Of a stretch of 32,860 nucleotides of DNA, positions 24,337 through 32,174 are shown one piece after another (position 1 is the first letter of the stretch; every line of letters begins with the position of its first letter). The position numbers and the translations under genes are program-made. Source of the DNA: Planctomycetaceae bacterium (GTDB lineage Bacteria > Planctomycetota > Planctomycetia > Pirellulales > Pirellulaceae); NCBI GenBank assembly GCA_003501565.1, contig DNPC01000813.1, positions 1 through 32,860 of the forward strand, in the 5' to 3' direction. The notes beneath the pieces are model-generated. The model saw only the letters and a list, made by a program, of their open reading frames with translations, was not told where the DNA came from and did not search any database.

Positions 24337-25599
24337 CTATTCCGAAATCCGATAAAGTGCTTTGTCGCTACGCAGTAGCAGAGTGTTCTCGTAGACTGCA
24401 AAACTGGCAAGCGTTCGCTCACCCAATTCGTTGGTATGGAGAATCTCGGGGTTCGCCGCTGAAAGGTCGATAACCGAGCAAACGCCTTGCTCATCTTGCA
24501 GTAGTAATCTGGTGCCGTAAAGCACCGGAGAAGCCGAGAAATTACCGCCGACTCGCAACTTCCACTTGAGATCACCCGAGCTTGAATCTAGACAACTCGC
24601 AATGCCTTTATCACTCACCATCGCAACGCTTCCGCCCAGAGCGATCAGCGAGGGGGTGTGCGGGACAGACGTCTTCTCTTTCCACTTCAAATGCGTTTCG
24701 GTTACGTCACCGCTGCCAGTCGGATCGATGGCCAGCAGGCTAGGGCGATTGTAGCCGGTCGCAACAAAGACCAACCCAGAGTCAACGATAGGCCGGGGAA
24801 TCACAGAATAGCCATCGTAGCGGACACGCCACAGCTCGCTACCGTCAACGGGATCCAAGCTCTGCACCACATTTGACCCCGGCAAAATAAGTTGTTCTCG
24901 GCCACCAAGGGTAGCAAGCAGCGGCGTACAGAAAGAAAACTTTCTCGAGGCTTCAACGTCACGCGTGGTTTCCCATACCACTTTCCCAGTGTGCTTATCT
25001 AGTGCAGTAACCACCGCCGTGTCCTTTCCATCACGCGAAAAGATCAGCAAATCGCCAGCGAGCGCGGGTGAGCCGCCATTTCCATGGACAGGACTGTAGC
25101 TCAAGCTTTCATTCTTCCAAATCGTCTCACCCTCTAAGGTCAGGCAAGCAGTGCCCAAGTGCCCAAAATGCAGGTAAATCCGGTCGCCTTGAATGATTGG
25201 TGTTGGACTTGCATGCGAGTTTTTGCTGTGAATTCGCGGTGCGTCCGTGGACTGGACCAGAACGGTTCGCGTGTCCAACATCGAACCTGTGTTTGCATCG
25301 AGAGTAATCAAGTTCAAATCGAATGCTGTCGCGCCTGAGCCACCGTCACTTCCGCTCTGCGGGACTGCCGCGGTCAGATAAACCTTCTGACCCGAGACGA
25401 CAGGACTAGACCAGCCTTGCCCTGGCAGCTCAGTTCGCCACAGTACGTTCTCAGTCGCCGACCACTTGAGCGGAATCGACTGGCCGCGAAGGATGCCGTC
25501 ACGCTGAGGACCACGAAATGCAGGCCAGTCGGCCAGTGCAATTGAAGATGTTGACGCTAGCGCAGCGAGAATCCCTACGGTCGTCTTCAAAATACTCAT
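24337..25599 (-). CDS. PQQ-like beta-propeller repeat protein, exported
   Basis: A 420-residue exported protein (signal peptide ending SSIALA, then DWPAFRGPQRDG). WPAFRGP and GQGWSSPVVSGQKVYLTAA are marks of the planctomycete PQQ-repeat proteins, and propeller blades recur through the rest (GDRIYLHFG, GDLLIFSRDG, TGKVVWETT, DGSELWRVRYDG, GDLKWKLRVGG), giving about eight repeats. No quinone-dehydrogenase active-site residues were recognised, so it is more likely a structural or binding protein of the cell envelope than an alcohol dehydrogenase. It is followed closely by holA, a pairing with no obvious functional logic. The seryl-tRNA synthetase gene is 291 bases upstream on the same strand. 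Confidence 0.85.
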   Translation of the reverse strand: MSILKTTVGILAALASTSSIALADWPAFRGPQRDGILRGQSIPLKWSATENVLWRTELPGQGWSSPVVSGQKVYLTAAVPQSGSDGGSGATAFDLNLITLDANTGSMLDTRTVLVQSTDAPRIHSKNSHASPTPIIQGDRIYLHFGHLGTACLTLEGETIWKNESLSYSPVHGNGGSPALAGDLLIFSRDGKDTAVVTALDKHTGKVVWETTRDVEASRKFSFCTPLLATLGGREQLILPGSNVVQSLDPVDGSELWRVRYDGYSVIPRPIVDSGLVFVATGYNRPSLLAIDPTGSGDVTETHLKWKEKTSVPHTPSLIALGGSVAMVSDKGIASCLDSSSGDLKWKLRVGGNFSASPVLYGTRLLLQDEQGVCSVIDLSAANPEILHTNELGERTLASFAVYENTLLLRSDKALYRISE

Positions 25600-25706
25600 C
25601 TCTCAGGCTTATCCCTTGGAAAACGTGTGAGGTCCGACTTCAGCAGCGTTCAGCATCGCGTGCTTGACCCGTGCTAGATCTTTAGATTCAGCACTTCATT
25701 GTAGTT

Positions 25707-25732
25707 TGGAAAACAGGGACAGATTTAAGTGG
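25707..25732 (+). mobile_element. Possible remnant of a REP-type/IS200-like element end
   Basis: The stretch GGAAAACAGGGACAGATTTA (about 25709-25728) resembles, from memory, the GGGACAGATTT sequence found beside REP-associated tyrosine transposases in many bacteria. No transposase is recognisable in the short open frames beside it (for example 25773-25994), so at most this is an eroded end. Confidence 0.2.
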
Positions 25733-25890
25733 TCATAACATACGGCCGATCGAAAACGCCGCGTTTATTCTCATGGCTAGCCAGCCTCTCCGCAGGACCC
25801 GCATTCCGCAGGACTCGCTTCCGCTACTACTGCGAAGTACCATCTTGCGACTCCGTCCACACCTGCATGCGTCCCAGGCCGACGGTTACC

Positions 25891-27174
25891 TCACGCCTCG
25901 ACAGTCAGCCGGCTTTTCCCAACGTAGGGCTGCAGAGCTACCGGGACATGGATCGAACCATCGGATTGCTGATGGTTTTCTAACAAGGCAATGATGGCGC
26001 GGCTGATTGCGATTGCCGTACCATTCAGCGTATGAACAAAGTGTGTTCCCTTTTCGCCTTTCTTCTTATAGCGAATGTTAAGTCGCCGAGCCTGATAGTC
26101 GGTGCAATTGGATGTACTCGTCACCTCTCCCCACTCGCCACCTTCACCGCGTCCCGGCATCCAGGCTTCCAAGTCATACTTGCGGTACGCTGGCCCACCA
26201 AGATCACCGGTAGCAGTATCAACCACGCGATACGGAATCTCGAGTGCATCGAACAGCTCGCATTCAACTTCACGAAGTTCTTCGTGTAGAGCCGTGCTCT
26301 GATCGGGCAATGAAAATGCAAACATCTCGATCTTCGTGAACTGGTGTACGCGATACAAACCTTTCGAAGCGCGGCCTGCAGCTCCTGCTTCGGTGCGGAA
26401 ACAGTGACTGATGCCCACCAATTTCATCGGCAGTTCCTCACAATCCAACACTTGGCCACTCATCATCCCGCCCAAAGTGATCTCGGCTGTCGCTACGAGG
26501 TTCAAGTCCGTGTTTTCAATTGAGTAAATCTGAGTCTCTGGGCCACGCGGCATGAAACCAATGCCATGCAGGATGTCCGTATGTGCGACATCTGGCGTGG
26601 TGATCGGAATAAAGCCTTTGTCGATCAGCATCCTGACGGCAAACTGCTGCAGCGCCAAATCAAGCAAGACTGCGTCGTTACGTAGAAAGTAAAAGCCAGA
26701 CCCGGCAACCCGTGCACCAGCCTCAAAGTCGATTAAGTCGTGCTCGGTGCCAATTTCCAGGTGGTCTTTGGGATTCGTAATCTCAGGAATCGGCGTCCGC
26801 CCGCGACTCAGCTCAAGGTTCGATTTGTCATCCGCGCCGACTGGCACGTCCGGATGCGTCATATTTGGGATATGTGTCTGTACCGCCAGGATCTGCTCAT
26901 CAAGCTTGTCATGCTCTGCCTGTGCCGCGTCCTTCTCCTCGCGAAGCTTGCGCCCCTTTTCCTTGAGTTCTTCGCGCTCTTCAGGACTAGCCGCTTTGCC
27001 AATTTTCTTACTGGTTTCATTCGCCAGACGGTTGAGCTCTTGCGCTTCAGCCATTTTGGCGCGCCGCTGTTGCTCTAGGCTGACAAGCTGATCGATGTCC
27101 GCACTAGCCCCCCGCAACTCGCAATTTCGTTTGACGGCATCCTTATTCTCAACAATGAATTTGCGATCCAGCAT
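25891..27174 (-). CDS. serS: Seryl-tRNA synthetase
   Basis: A 427-residue class II aminoacyl-tRNA synthetase charging tRNA-Ser with serine. The N-terminal tRNA-binding antiparallel coiled coil covers about residues 25-100 (LVSLEQQRRAKMAEAQELN, KGRKLREEKDAAQAEHDKLD). The catalytic core shows motif 2 (CFRTEAGAAGRASKGLYRVHQFTKIE) and motif 3 (LNGTAIAISRAIIALLENHQ), with HFVHTLNG before it. ATG 27174 starts the universal MLDRKFI N-terminus; the frame runs open to 27261 but that part is not family-like. No strong ribosome site. The upstream 366 bases are non-coding and could carry a leader. Confidence 0.96.
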   Translation of the reverse strand: MLDRKFIVENKDAVKRNCELRGASADIDQLVSLEQQRRAKMAEAQELNRLANETSKKIGKAASPEEREELKEKGRKLREEKDAAQAEHDKLDEQILAVQTHIPNMTHPDVPVGADDKSNLELSRGRTPIPEITNPKDHLEIGTEHDLIDFEAGARVAGSGFYFLRNDAVLLDLALQQFAVRMLIDKGFIPITTPDVAHTDILHGIGFMPRGPETQIYSIENTDLNLVATAEITLGGMMSGQVLDCEELPMKLVGISHCFRTEAGAAGRASKGLYRVHQFTKIEMFAFSLPDQSTALHEELREVECELFDALEIPYRVVDTATGDLGGPAYRKYDLEAWMPGRGEGGEWGEVTSTSNCTDYQARRLNIRYKKKGEKGTHFVHTLNGTAIAISRAIIALLENHQQSDGSIHVPVALQPYVGKSRLTVEA

Positions 27175-27540
27175 GGTCGGTTCGATATTCTCTAGTGGCC
27201 AATTTGGTACTTCATCGACCGGAGGACTGTGGAACGCTGGTCCGCAATCGTCTTTGAACAACTGATGACAATTGCTCTGCTCTGGTCCCGAGGCCCAAGT
27301 GTCAATAAATCGGAAGGGAAATCTGATACGGAAGATCTGTCGGGGGAACCTGTTGCAACGGGTTTATCGCCGCTGGTGCATTCAGATTCACTCCCGATTG
27401 TCAGCATGAAGGCCGACATTTTGGGCTGATTTTAGCCCAGAAAAGGAATTTGCAGTAGAACCGCCAGCTGGCCCTTGCGAAGAGCGTTTTTGGAACGCCT
27501 GGTTGCCAACCCGGTAAATGTGCCACGGATTGGCCCAACG
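27175..27540. other. Intergenic region (366 bp) with a hairpin
   Basis: Between the ABC ATPase gene and serS, both on the minus strand. A hairpin TGGGCT (27422-27427)/AGCCCA (27434-27439) with a 6-base loop lies about 100 bases after the ATPase stop; flanking A/T runs are short, so a terminator is only suggested. The rest should include the serS promoter and leader. I looked for a T-box-like element and did not find a convincing one. Confidence 0.35.
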
Positions 27541-28494
27541 TTAGCTTCCAACAATCTCAGCACGAGCGGCAGAAACCTCGTCCCAGAAAGAGACGAACTC
27601 CGAATGATGCTGTAGCGTCTCGTCAGAAAACACGCTCTTGAGCAGGATCTCTTTTTGCTCGTTAAACCGAGTGAGATCTTTTTCATCGTTTGGCTTGAAG
27701 ATCGGCGCTGGCTTATCGTAAACAATCGTCGCTCCATCTTTGCCAGCAGTGTGGTACTGGGACAGACCGAGAATTCGGTCTGACACATAGAGCGCCTCAT
27801 TCAACTCGTGTGTCACAATCAAAATCGTATGGGGTTCGGGCTTCCCGGCTGCCCGCGCCTTCAAATTCTCTTCATATAACTGGAGCAGCATCAATTGAAG
27901 GCTCTCCCGGGTGGATTCATCGAGTGCTCCAAATGGTTCGTCAAGCAGCAGCAGTTTGGGGCGCATGATCAGTGCCTGAGCAATCGCGACACGCTGGCAC
28001 ATGCCGCCAGATAGCTCCGATGGATACTTCTGCTTTGCCTGCCCAAGCCCCACCCGGTCCAGCAACTGACCGGCTCGCAACAAGTATTCCGCCTTTGTTT
28101 TGCGATACGCCGGAAAGTTGAATATCCGATGCGGGATCGTGGTTTCATCTAACGTTAGCCCAAACGCAACGTTTTGTTCGGCAGTCAAAAACGGGAAGAG
28201 TGAATAGCGCTGGTAGACAATTCCACGATCTCGATGCGGCTTTCGGTACGGCTTGCCATCCATCAGCACTTCGCCACCTTTGGGAGGGTGCGTACCTAAA
28301 ATCGCGCGCAACAACGTTGATTTGCCACTGCCGCTCGGCCCTACCAAGGCACAGATCTGGCCACGTCCGATGCGCAAGTTGACGTTACCCAGAACTTTGT
28401 TTTCCCCAAACCACTGACTGACACCGCGACACTCCAGCACGATATCGTCGGTTTCGTAGTCGAGTTGTGGGCTAGTTGCATCGGGACGAGTCAT
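27541..28494 (-). CDS. ABC transporter ATP-binding protein (nitrate/taurine/urea type)
   Basis: A 317-residue nucleotide-binding subunit that powers an importer. Walker A GPSGSGKSTLL (about 53-63), Q-loop QRYSLFPFLTAEQN, signature LSGGMCQRVAIAQAL, Walker B LLLLDEPFGALDE, and the switch His in ILIVTHELNEAL are all intact. An insertion between Q-loop and signature (IPHRIFNFPAYRKTKAEYLL) and a C-terminal extension of about 60 residues after the domain are longer than in SsuB/TauB. The start ATG 28494 has GAGAGAC before it. It is the last gene of the transporter cluster but is separated from the permease by 465 bp, so it may have its own promoter. Confidence 0.93.
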   Translation of the reverse strand: MTRPDATSPQLDYETDDIVLECRGVSQWFGENKVLGNVNLRIGRGQICALVGPSGSGKSTLLRAILGTHPPKGGEVLMDGKPYRKPHRDRGIVYQRYSLFPFLTAEQNVAFGLTLDETTIPHRIFNFPAYRKTKAEYLLRAGQLLDRVGLGQAKQKYPSELSGGMCQRVAIAQALIMRPKLLLLDEPFGALDESTRESLQLMLLQLYEENLKARAAGKPEPHTILIVTHELNEALYVSDRILGLSQYHTAGKDGATIVYDKPAPIFKPNDEKDLTRFNEQKEILLKSVFSDETLQHHSEFVSFWDEVSAARAEIVGS

Positions 28495-28546
28495 TGTCTC
28501 TCACTCGTGTAATTTGGTAGCCGTAGAAAGCCTGGGAGTGGGCGTC

Positions 28547-28594
28547 GATTTTGTACTTCAGTGACTTTGTATTTCAGTGATTTTGTACTTCAGT
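28547..28594. repeat. Three tandem 16-bp repeats
   Basis: GATTTTGTACTTCAGT at 28547-28562 and 28579-28594 is identical; the middle copy (28563-28578, GACTTTGTATTTCAGT) differs at two positions; a partial fourth (GATTT) follows to 28599. The array sits 52 bases upstream of the ABC ATPase start, read on the minus strand, where it is in position to be a regulatory or slippage-prone leader element. Confidence 0.9.
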
Positions 28595-28751
28595 GATTTC
28601 GCTTAACCGGCGACCAAAGGCATTACTCGCGCGTGCGCCTTCCGGCTAACGGTCAAAGATGGATCATGCGTCTGGTACGTGGGCCGGAACAAGTAAGTGC
28701 ATTCAATGCCGTAACTTCAGTCGAAACGTCGCTGCTGGCTCTGGCGGCACA

Positions 28752-28765
28752 ATGCGAAATCGCAT
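28752..28765. promoter_or_regulatory. 14-bp dyad, possible operator
   Basis: ATGCGA (28752-28757), two A, TCGCAT (28760-28765): a perfect inverted repeat in the non-coding gap between permease and ATPase genes. It could be a regulator site; nothing else supports it. Confidence 0.2.
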
Positions 28766-28959
28766 AGAAGCCACTTACGCCGATGGGGCAGGATTGGTTT
28801 CGACCTTGTTAGTGGCCTCCATGCATAATCCGGTTCAAACAATCAATTGCGGCCAGGAAAAACCCGTGATGGCAGTATCGACCTTCGGGAACCATTTAAG
28901 GTTGCGAAAACCACTGCAACGGAAACCACTTGCGATGACGCTGCGGCCAAGCGTTACCT

Positions 28960-29952
28960 CTAGTCACCGAACCAGGGACACAGCCGCCGTCGCAACCAAA
29001 TCAGGAAGTAATCTACAACCAGTCCAATAATGCCGAGCAATATCACATAAACAAACACGACCGTCATGTCGGTTCTTTGGAAAAACAACTTGAGTCGATA
29101 GCCGACACCTGCACCGGAGACAAGCCACTCTGCAGCTACCAATAAAACCACCGCAGGCCCAATTTGCAAACGCACCGCGTCGAGAACACGCGGCAGTACT
29201 TGGCGCCAGATTACGTTCCAAATCAACTCAAGCTGGCTCGCACCGAGCGTATACGCCTTGAATATCAGCTCCTCGGGTACATCCTTCCGAACCGCAGACG
29301 AAATCGCTTGCGCGAGGCTCGGTAACATCCCAAAGATGATGATCGCAATGTACATCGAAAAGTTGATTCCGATGAGCACGAAGAAAATTGGTAAGACTGC
29401 CGTCGCAGGTACCTTAGACAGGAATGCTAGTGGAGGCATAAAGAAGGCGTCAACTGGATCGAAACACCCCATCAACAAACCAAGCACGACGGACGCAATG
29501 ACGCCCAATACCAACGCCACAATTAGCCGTACGCCGGTCGCATAGAAATCCGAATAGAGCCACGTAACCTTACGCTTGAATGCACCTTGCGGGGTAATCG
29601 CCCGGAGGAATCCGTCTTGATACAGCATCGATAGACTTGGGACGGTTCGATCTTGTTTATCTGGATTCTCAATCAGACCCTGGAAGCGTGCCTCCTCGGC
29701 TTGCAAGTCTACCTGCTGCGCGGACAGGCGAGCGTAATCCGGCGAATTCGAGTCAAAATCACTCAACCGAGATTCAAGATCGGTCAATTGCTTTTGAACT
29801 TTTTCAAGTTGCTCGCTGGCGGCACGTTGAGCAGCCTGACGTGCAGCGGTTTGGCGGCTGGCGGCCAACCAACCGTACAGCAAGATCATCGTCGCAATCG
29901 ATGCCGCCCCGAGAGCCAATCGTGTTCGTGGTGAGATTGGCTGTCGGATCAA
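28960..29952 (-). CDS. ABC transporter permease with an inserted coiled coil
   Basis: A 330-residue inner-membrane permease of the nitrate/sulfonate/taurine type. TM1 covers residues 12-31; then comes a hydrophilic segment (33-100) rich in Ala, Gln, Glu and Leu with heptad-like spacing (AARQAAQRAASEQLEKVQKQLTDLESRLSDF), predicted to be a coiled coil and most likely outside the cytoplasm. The usual permease core follows from about 140, with the EAA loop EELIFKAYTLGASQLELIWNVIWRQVLPRV (228-257) that docks on the ATPase. Typical relatives are about 250-280 residues and lack this coiled coil. The start is TTG 29952 with GAGGAAA about seven bases upstream. It is 190 bases downstream of the substrate-binding gene. 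Confidence 0.88.
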   Translation of the reverse strand: MIRQPISPRTRLALGAASIATMILLYGWLAASRQTAARQAAQRAASEQLEKVQKQLTDLESRLSDFDSNSPDYARLSAQQVDLQAEEARFQGLIENPDKQDRTVPSLSMLYQDGFLRAITPQGAFKRKVTWLYSDFYATGVRLIVALVLGVIASVVLGLLMGCFDPVDAFFMPPLAFLSKVPATAVLPIFFVLIGINFSMYIAIIIFGMLPSLAQAISSAVRKDVPEELIFKAYTLGASQLELIWNVIWRQVLPRVLDAVRLQIGPAVVLLVAAEWLVSGAGVGYRLKLFFQRTDMTVVFVYVILLGIIGLVVDYFLIWLRRRLCPWFGD

Positions 29953-30064
29953 AGTGCTTTCCTCATTACCGCCGAAGCTTCCACTAGCGAGCAGAAGGCG
30001 TATCCGTCCCCTCTGCGCGGTTGTTCGGTTCGCAGCGGTTTGTCTTTGCGCAGCGGCCGTTTAC

Positions 30065-30099
30065 TGTGCAGCTGCCGCCCGCTACCTGGCTGCTGCACA
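30065..30099 (-). promoter_or_regulatory. Long imperfect hairpin between binding-protein and permease genes
   Basis: TGTGCAGC (30065-30072) pairs perfectly with GCTGCACA (30092-30099), and GCC (30074-30076) with GGC (30088-30090) after a T-T mismatch, leaving an 11-base loop. It starts about 45 bases after the binding-protein stop. Without a T-tract it is more likely an RNA-stabilising or attenuating structure, as often found between binding protein and permease genes, than a full terminator. Confidence 0.45.
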
Positions 30100-30142
30100 C
30101 TGATGACGAGAGCGGTTCAGCGACGCAGCGCTGCACGTGCTA

Positions 30143-31231
30143 CTACAGCGTATCCAAGATCGAGGCATCGAACTGTAGTGCGGCTGTTGCATCACCGTCG
30201 AAAGTATAAGTTGGGTCCTTCACGAGCCCCTGTTCGACGCAGAACTTCTCAACAACTTCCATCGTTTGCTTGAATTCATCGCTGGCCATCAGCTTCTTGG
30301 CGTCTTCCGCTGTTTTGTAAAACTGCGTCTGCTGGACAACCTTTTTCATGTCTTCCAGCCCAAGCTGCGAAAACTTTTTGCCAACTTCAACCAAGACTTC
30401 GTCACCACGTTCTTCGCTGGCCATTTCCGCATTCATTGCGTAGAAGACGTCAGCCACGGCCGCCATGAACTTGTCAGCACCTTCTTTTTCTTGAGACTCA
30501 GCAGCCACTACAACCATGTCAACGATTTCGCCAGGTATCTTGCTGGAATCGAACAGAACTTTGGCGTCGGCACGATCGTTAAGCGTCTGCAACACAAACG
30601 GATTCCATACCATGATGGCCTGGTGAGTTTCCTGATTTCCGCTCATCGCGGCTGCTGCGATCGCTGGATCTTGGTTTGTGAATTGATAGTCGCCAGGCTT
30701 TTGATCGCCACCCGTTTCTTTGGCGATCTCCTCGATGCAACGAGCGAAGCAATACTGCGAGACGGTGCCCTCCAATCCGTAGATCTTGTGATCCTTGAGC
30801 GCGTCTAGGTCATCGATCCCAACAACAATGCACGCGTCCGCGCCTACACTTGTGCTAGTCGGCAAGAAGGCAACTCCACTTCGGCTAGGACAAATAATTA
30901 GGGCATCCATGTTCGTCATGCAGACCGCATCACAGTTGCCCGAAGTGTATCTATTCAAGCAGGTATCATAAGTCGCTTCCTCGAGCACGATATCGACTCC
31001 GTGCTTCTCTTCGAGCGAACCCATCTTACCCTCTTCCTTGTCAACCAACCCAAGTTCATGGGCGACACCAAAGACCGACCAACTTGGATATTCGCTCCAA
31101 GCAAGTGTAAATGTTGGTGTATCTTCCGGGGTAGGCTTTGAGCCGCCGACAGAATCCGATTTTGAATTGTTGCACCCGGACAGCAACAGGGCCGAGCACA
31201 TGCAGGCTGCGAGATAGAGTCGAATTCTCAC
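30143..31231 (-). CDS. ABC transporter substrate-binding lipoprotein (urea-carboxylase-region type)
   Basis: A 362-residue lipoprotein (lipobox LLLSGC, Cys20) that captures the solute for the importer encoded downstream. TFTLAWSEYPSWSVFGVA at the mature start, SGNCDAVCMTNMDALII in the first lobe, and DSSKIPGEIVDMVVV in the second match, from memory, the family found beside urea carboxylase genes and in nitrate/taurine/bicarbonate systems. No urea carboxylase or urease gene is in the window, so the solute is unknown. It has an extra Cys-containing pattern (GNCDAVCMTN, YCFARCIEE), unusual for a binding protein. The start is GTG 31231, with AAGGAA about nine bases upstream. First gene of the transporter proper. 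Confidence 0.85.
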   Translation of the reverse strand: MRIRLYLAACMCSALLLSGCNNSKSDSVGGSKPTPEDTPTFTLAWSEYPSWSVFGVAHELGLVDKEEGKMGSLEEKHGVDIVLEEATYDTCLNRYTSGNCDAVCMTNMDALIICPSRSGVAFLPTSTSVGADACIVVGIDDLDALKDHKIYGLEGTVSQYCFARCIEEIAKETGGDQKPGDYQFTNQDPAIAAAAMSGNQETHQAIMVWNPFVLQTLNDRADAKVLFDSSKIPGEIVDMVVVAAESQEKEGADKFMAAVADVFYAMNAEMASEERGDEVLVEVGKKFSQLGLEDMKKVVQQTQFYKTAEDAKKLMASDEFKQTMEVVEKFCVEQGLVKDPTYTFDGDATAALQFDASILDTL

Positions 31232-31343
31232 GAGTTGTGTTCCTTGTGGTGGAGGTAATGTTGGATTTGGGAAAGCAGCATCCGGCGAGCAACCGAGCGC
31301 TAGCCTTTGGCCTCAAATGTTCGCTTCGTAGCGGTACCGGCGG

Positions 31344-32156
31344 CTAAGCTTCCGGAATTTGCGTGTCTTGCTGCGGGGTATCGGTTGACCCGGGTTCTTT
31401 CTGCGACAGACCAATGAGTGCGTCGAATTCATCATCGGCTTCACTGGTCTGAGCGTATTCGAGAAACTCTGCCTCAGCGCGTTGAGTATCCATTCCGGCC
31501 AATTCGCGACTGATGCGAGCGTTGGCACTGGCCTTTTGTCGCAGTTCACGCAATTCGCGCAGTTCTTCGCTGGTGCGATCGTTCGATAACCCCGTCATCA
31601 TATCTGCGATTTGCTTCTCTTCGGAAGCGGACAAGATGTCGGCGACCGCGTCGTGCTTTTCTTCTTTTAGTTTCTCCAGGTCCCGCATCAGACTTTGTAT
31701 CTGAGTCTTGTGACCACTGACGTTTGCGACCAACTGCTTTAGGTCGTCGTCGATCTCACTGGCACGTTGCTGTTTCTCGCTCAACGTGCTTGAAAAGTCC
31801 TTGAAAGCCGCCTGGCACTTGATGTAGTCCGGGTCGCTCTTAACCGCGGTCACATCGCCGTTGTATTTATCGACCAACTTTTTCGCTTTGGCAGCTGCCC
31901 CACCTTTGAGCTTTTCTAGCTTTTCGATCTCCTCAGTCAGGCCACGCAAGCGTTCCTTCTTGCTTTCCTCTTGAGCGATCATTGCGCTGACAGCATCTTT
32001 GTACTGATTCAATCGCGAGCGTTTCTCTTCGATCACGCGATCGTAGTTGGCTGACACAACGCCAGGATTCATGCGGAGCGTTTCACTCGCCTTGTTGACG
32101 CGGAACGTCATCAAGTACCAAACGGCACGAAAGTACTTTCCAACAGCTTTGAACAT
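31344..32156 (-). CDS. PspA/IM30-like coiled-coil protein
   Basis: A 270-residue, largely helical protein. An amphipathic N-terminal helix (MFKAVGKYFRAVWYLMTFRVN), then long charged helices (about 30-200) with heptad-like Leu/Lys/Glu spacing, and an acidic disordered C-terminus from about 240. This is the architecture of PspA/IM30 proteins (ESCRT-III relatives), which bind and protect the inner membrane; short matches such as the RSRLNQYKDAVSAMIAQEE helix and the closing FDALIGL support it, but the sequence is far from E. coli PspA, so this is a fold-level inference. It is 18 bases downstream of the coiled-coil membrane protein and 112 bases upstream of the binding-protein gene, all on one strand. 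Confidence 0.6.
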   Translation of the reverse strand: MFKAVGKYFRAVWYLMTFRVNKASETLRMNPGVVSANYDRVIEEKRSRLNQYKDAVSAMIAQEESKKERLRGLTEEIEKLEKLKGGAAAKAKKLVDKYNGDVTAVKSDPDYIKCQAAFKDFSSTLSEKQQRASEIDDDLKQLVANVSGHKTQIQSLMRDLEKLKEEKHDAVADILSASEEKQIADMMTGLSNDRTSEELRELRELRQKASANARISRELAGMDTQRAEAEFLEYAQTSEADDEFDALIGLSQKEPGSTDTPQQDTQIPEA

Positions 32157-32174
32157 AGGGGAATTTGCCTCAGC

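Larger units (their letters stand above)
28495..28959. other. Gap of 465 bp inside the transporter cluster
   Basis: Lies between the permease stop and the ATPase start, both minus strand. It contains the three-copy 16-bp repeat (28547-28594) and a dyad ATGCGA-AA-TCGCAT (28752-28765). A 123-codon plus-strand frame (28659-29030) runs through it and into the permease gene but has no recognisable motif. I see no supported gene; a promoter and leader for the ATPase are likely. Confidence 0.45.

Noticed and set aside
27175..27540. A T-box riboswitch upstream of serS
   Set aside because: I could not find the T-box core sequence or the expected specifier stem in the spacer.
28547..28599. Tandem 16-bp repeats as a possible CRISPR array
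   Set aside because: The repeats abut directly without spacers, so they are a simple tandem array.
28659..29030. A 123-codon plus-strand open frame in the gap between permease and ATPase genes
   Set aside because: Runs into the antisense of the permease gene, without recognisable motif or ribosome site.
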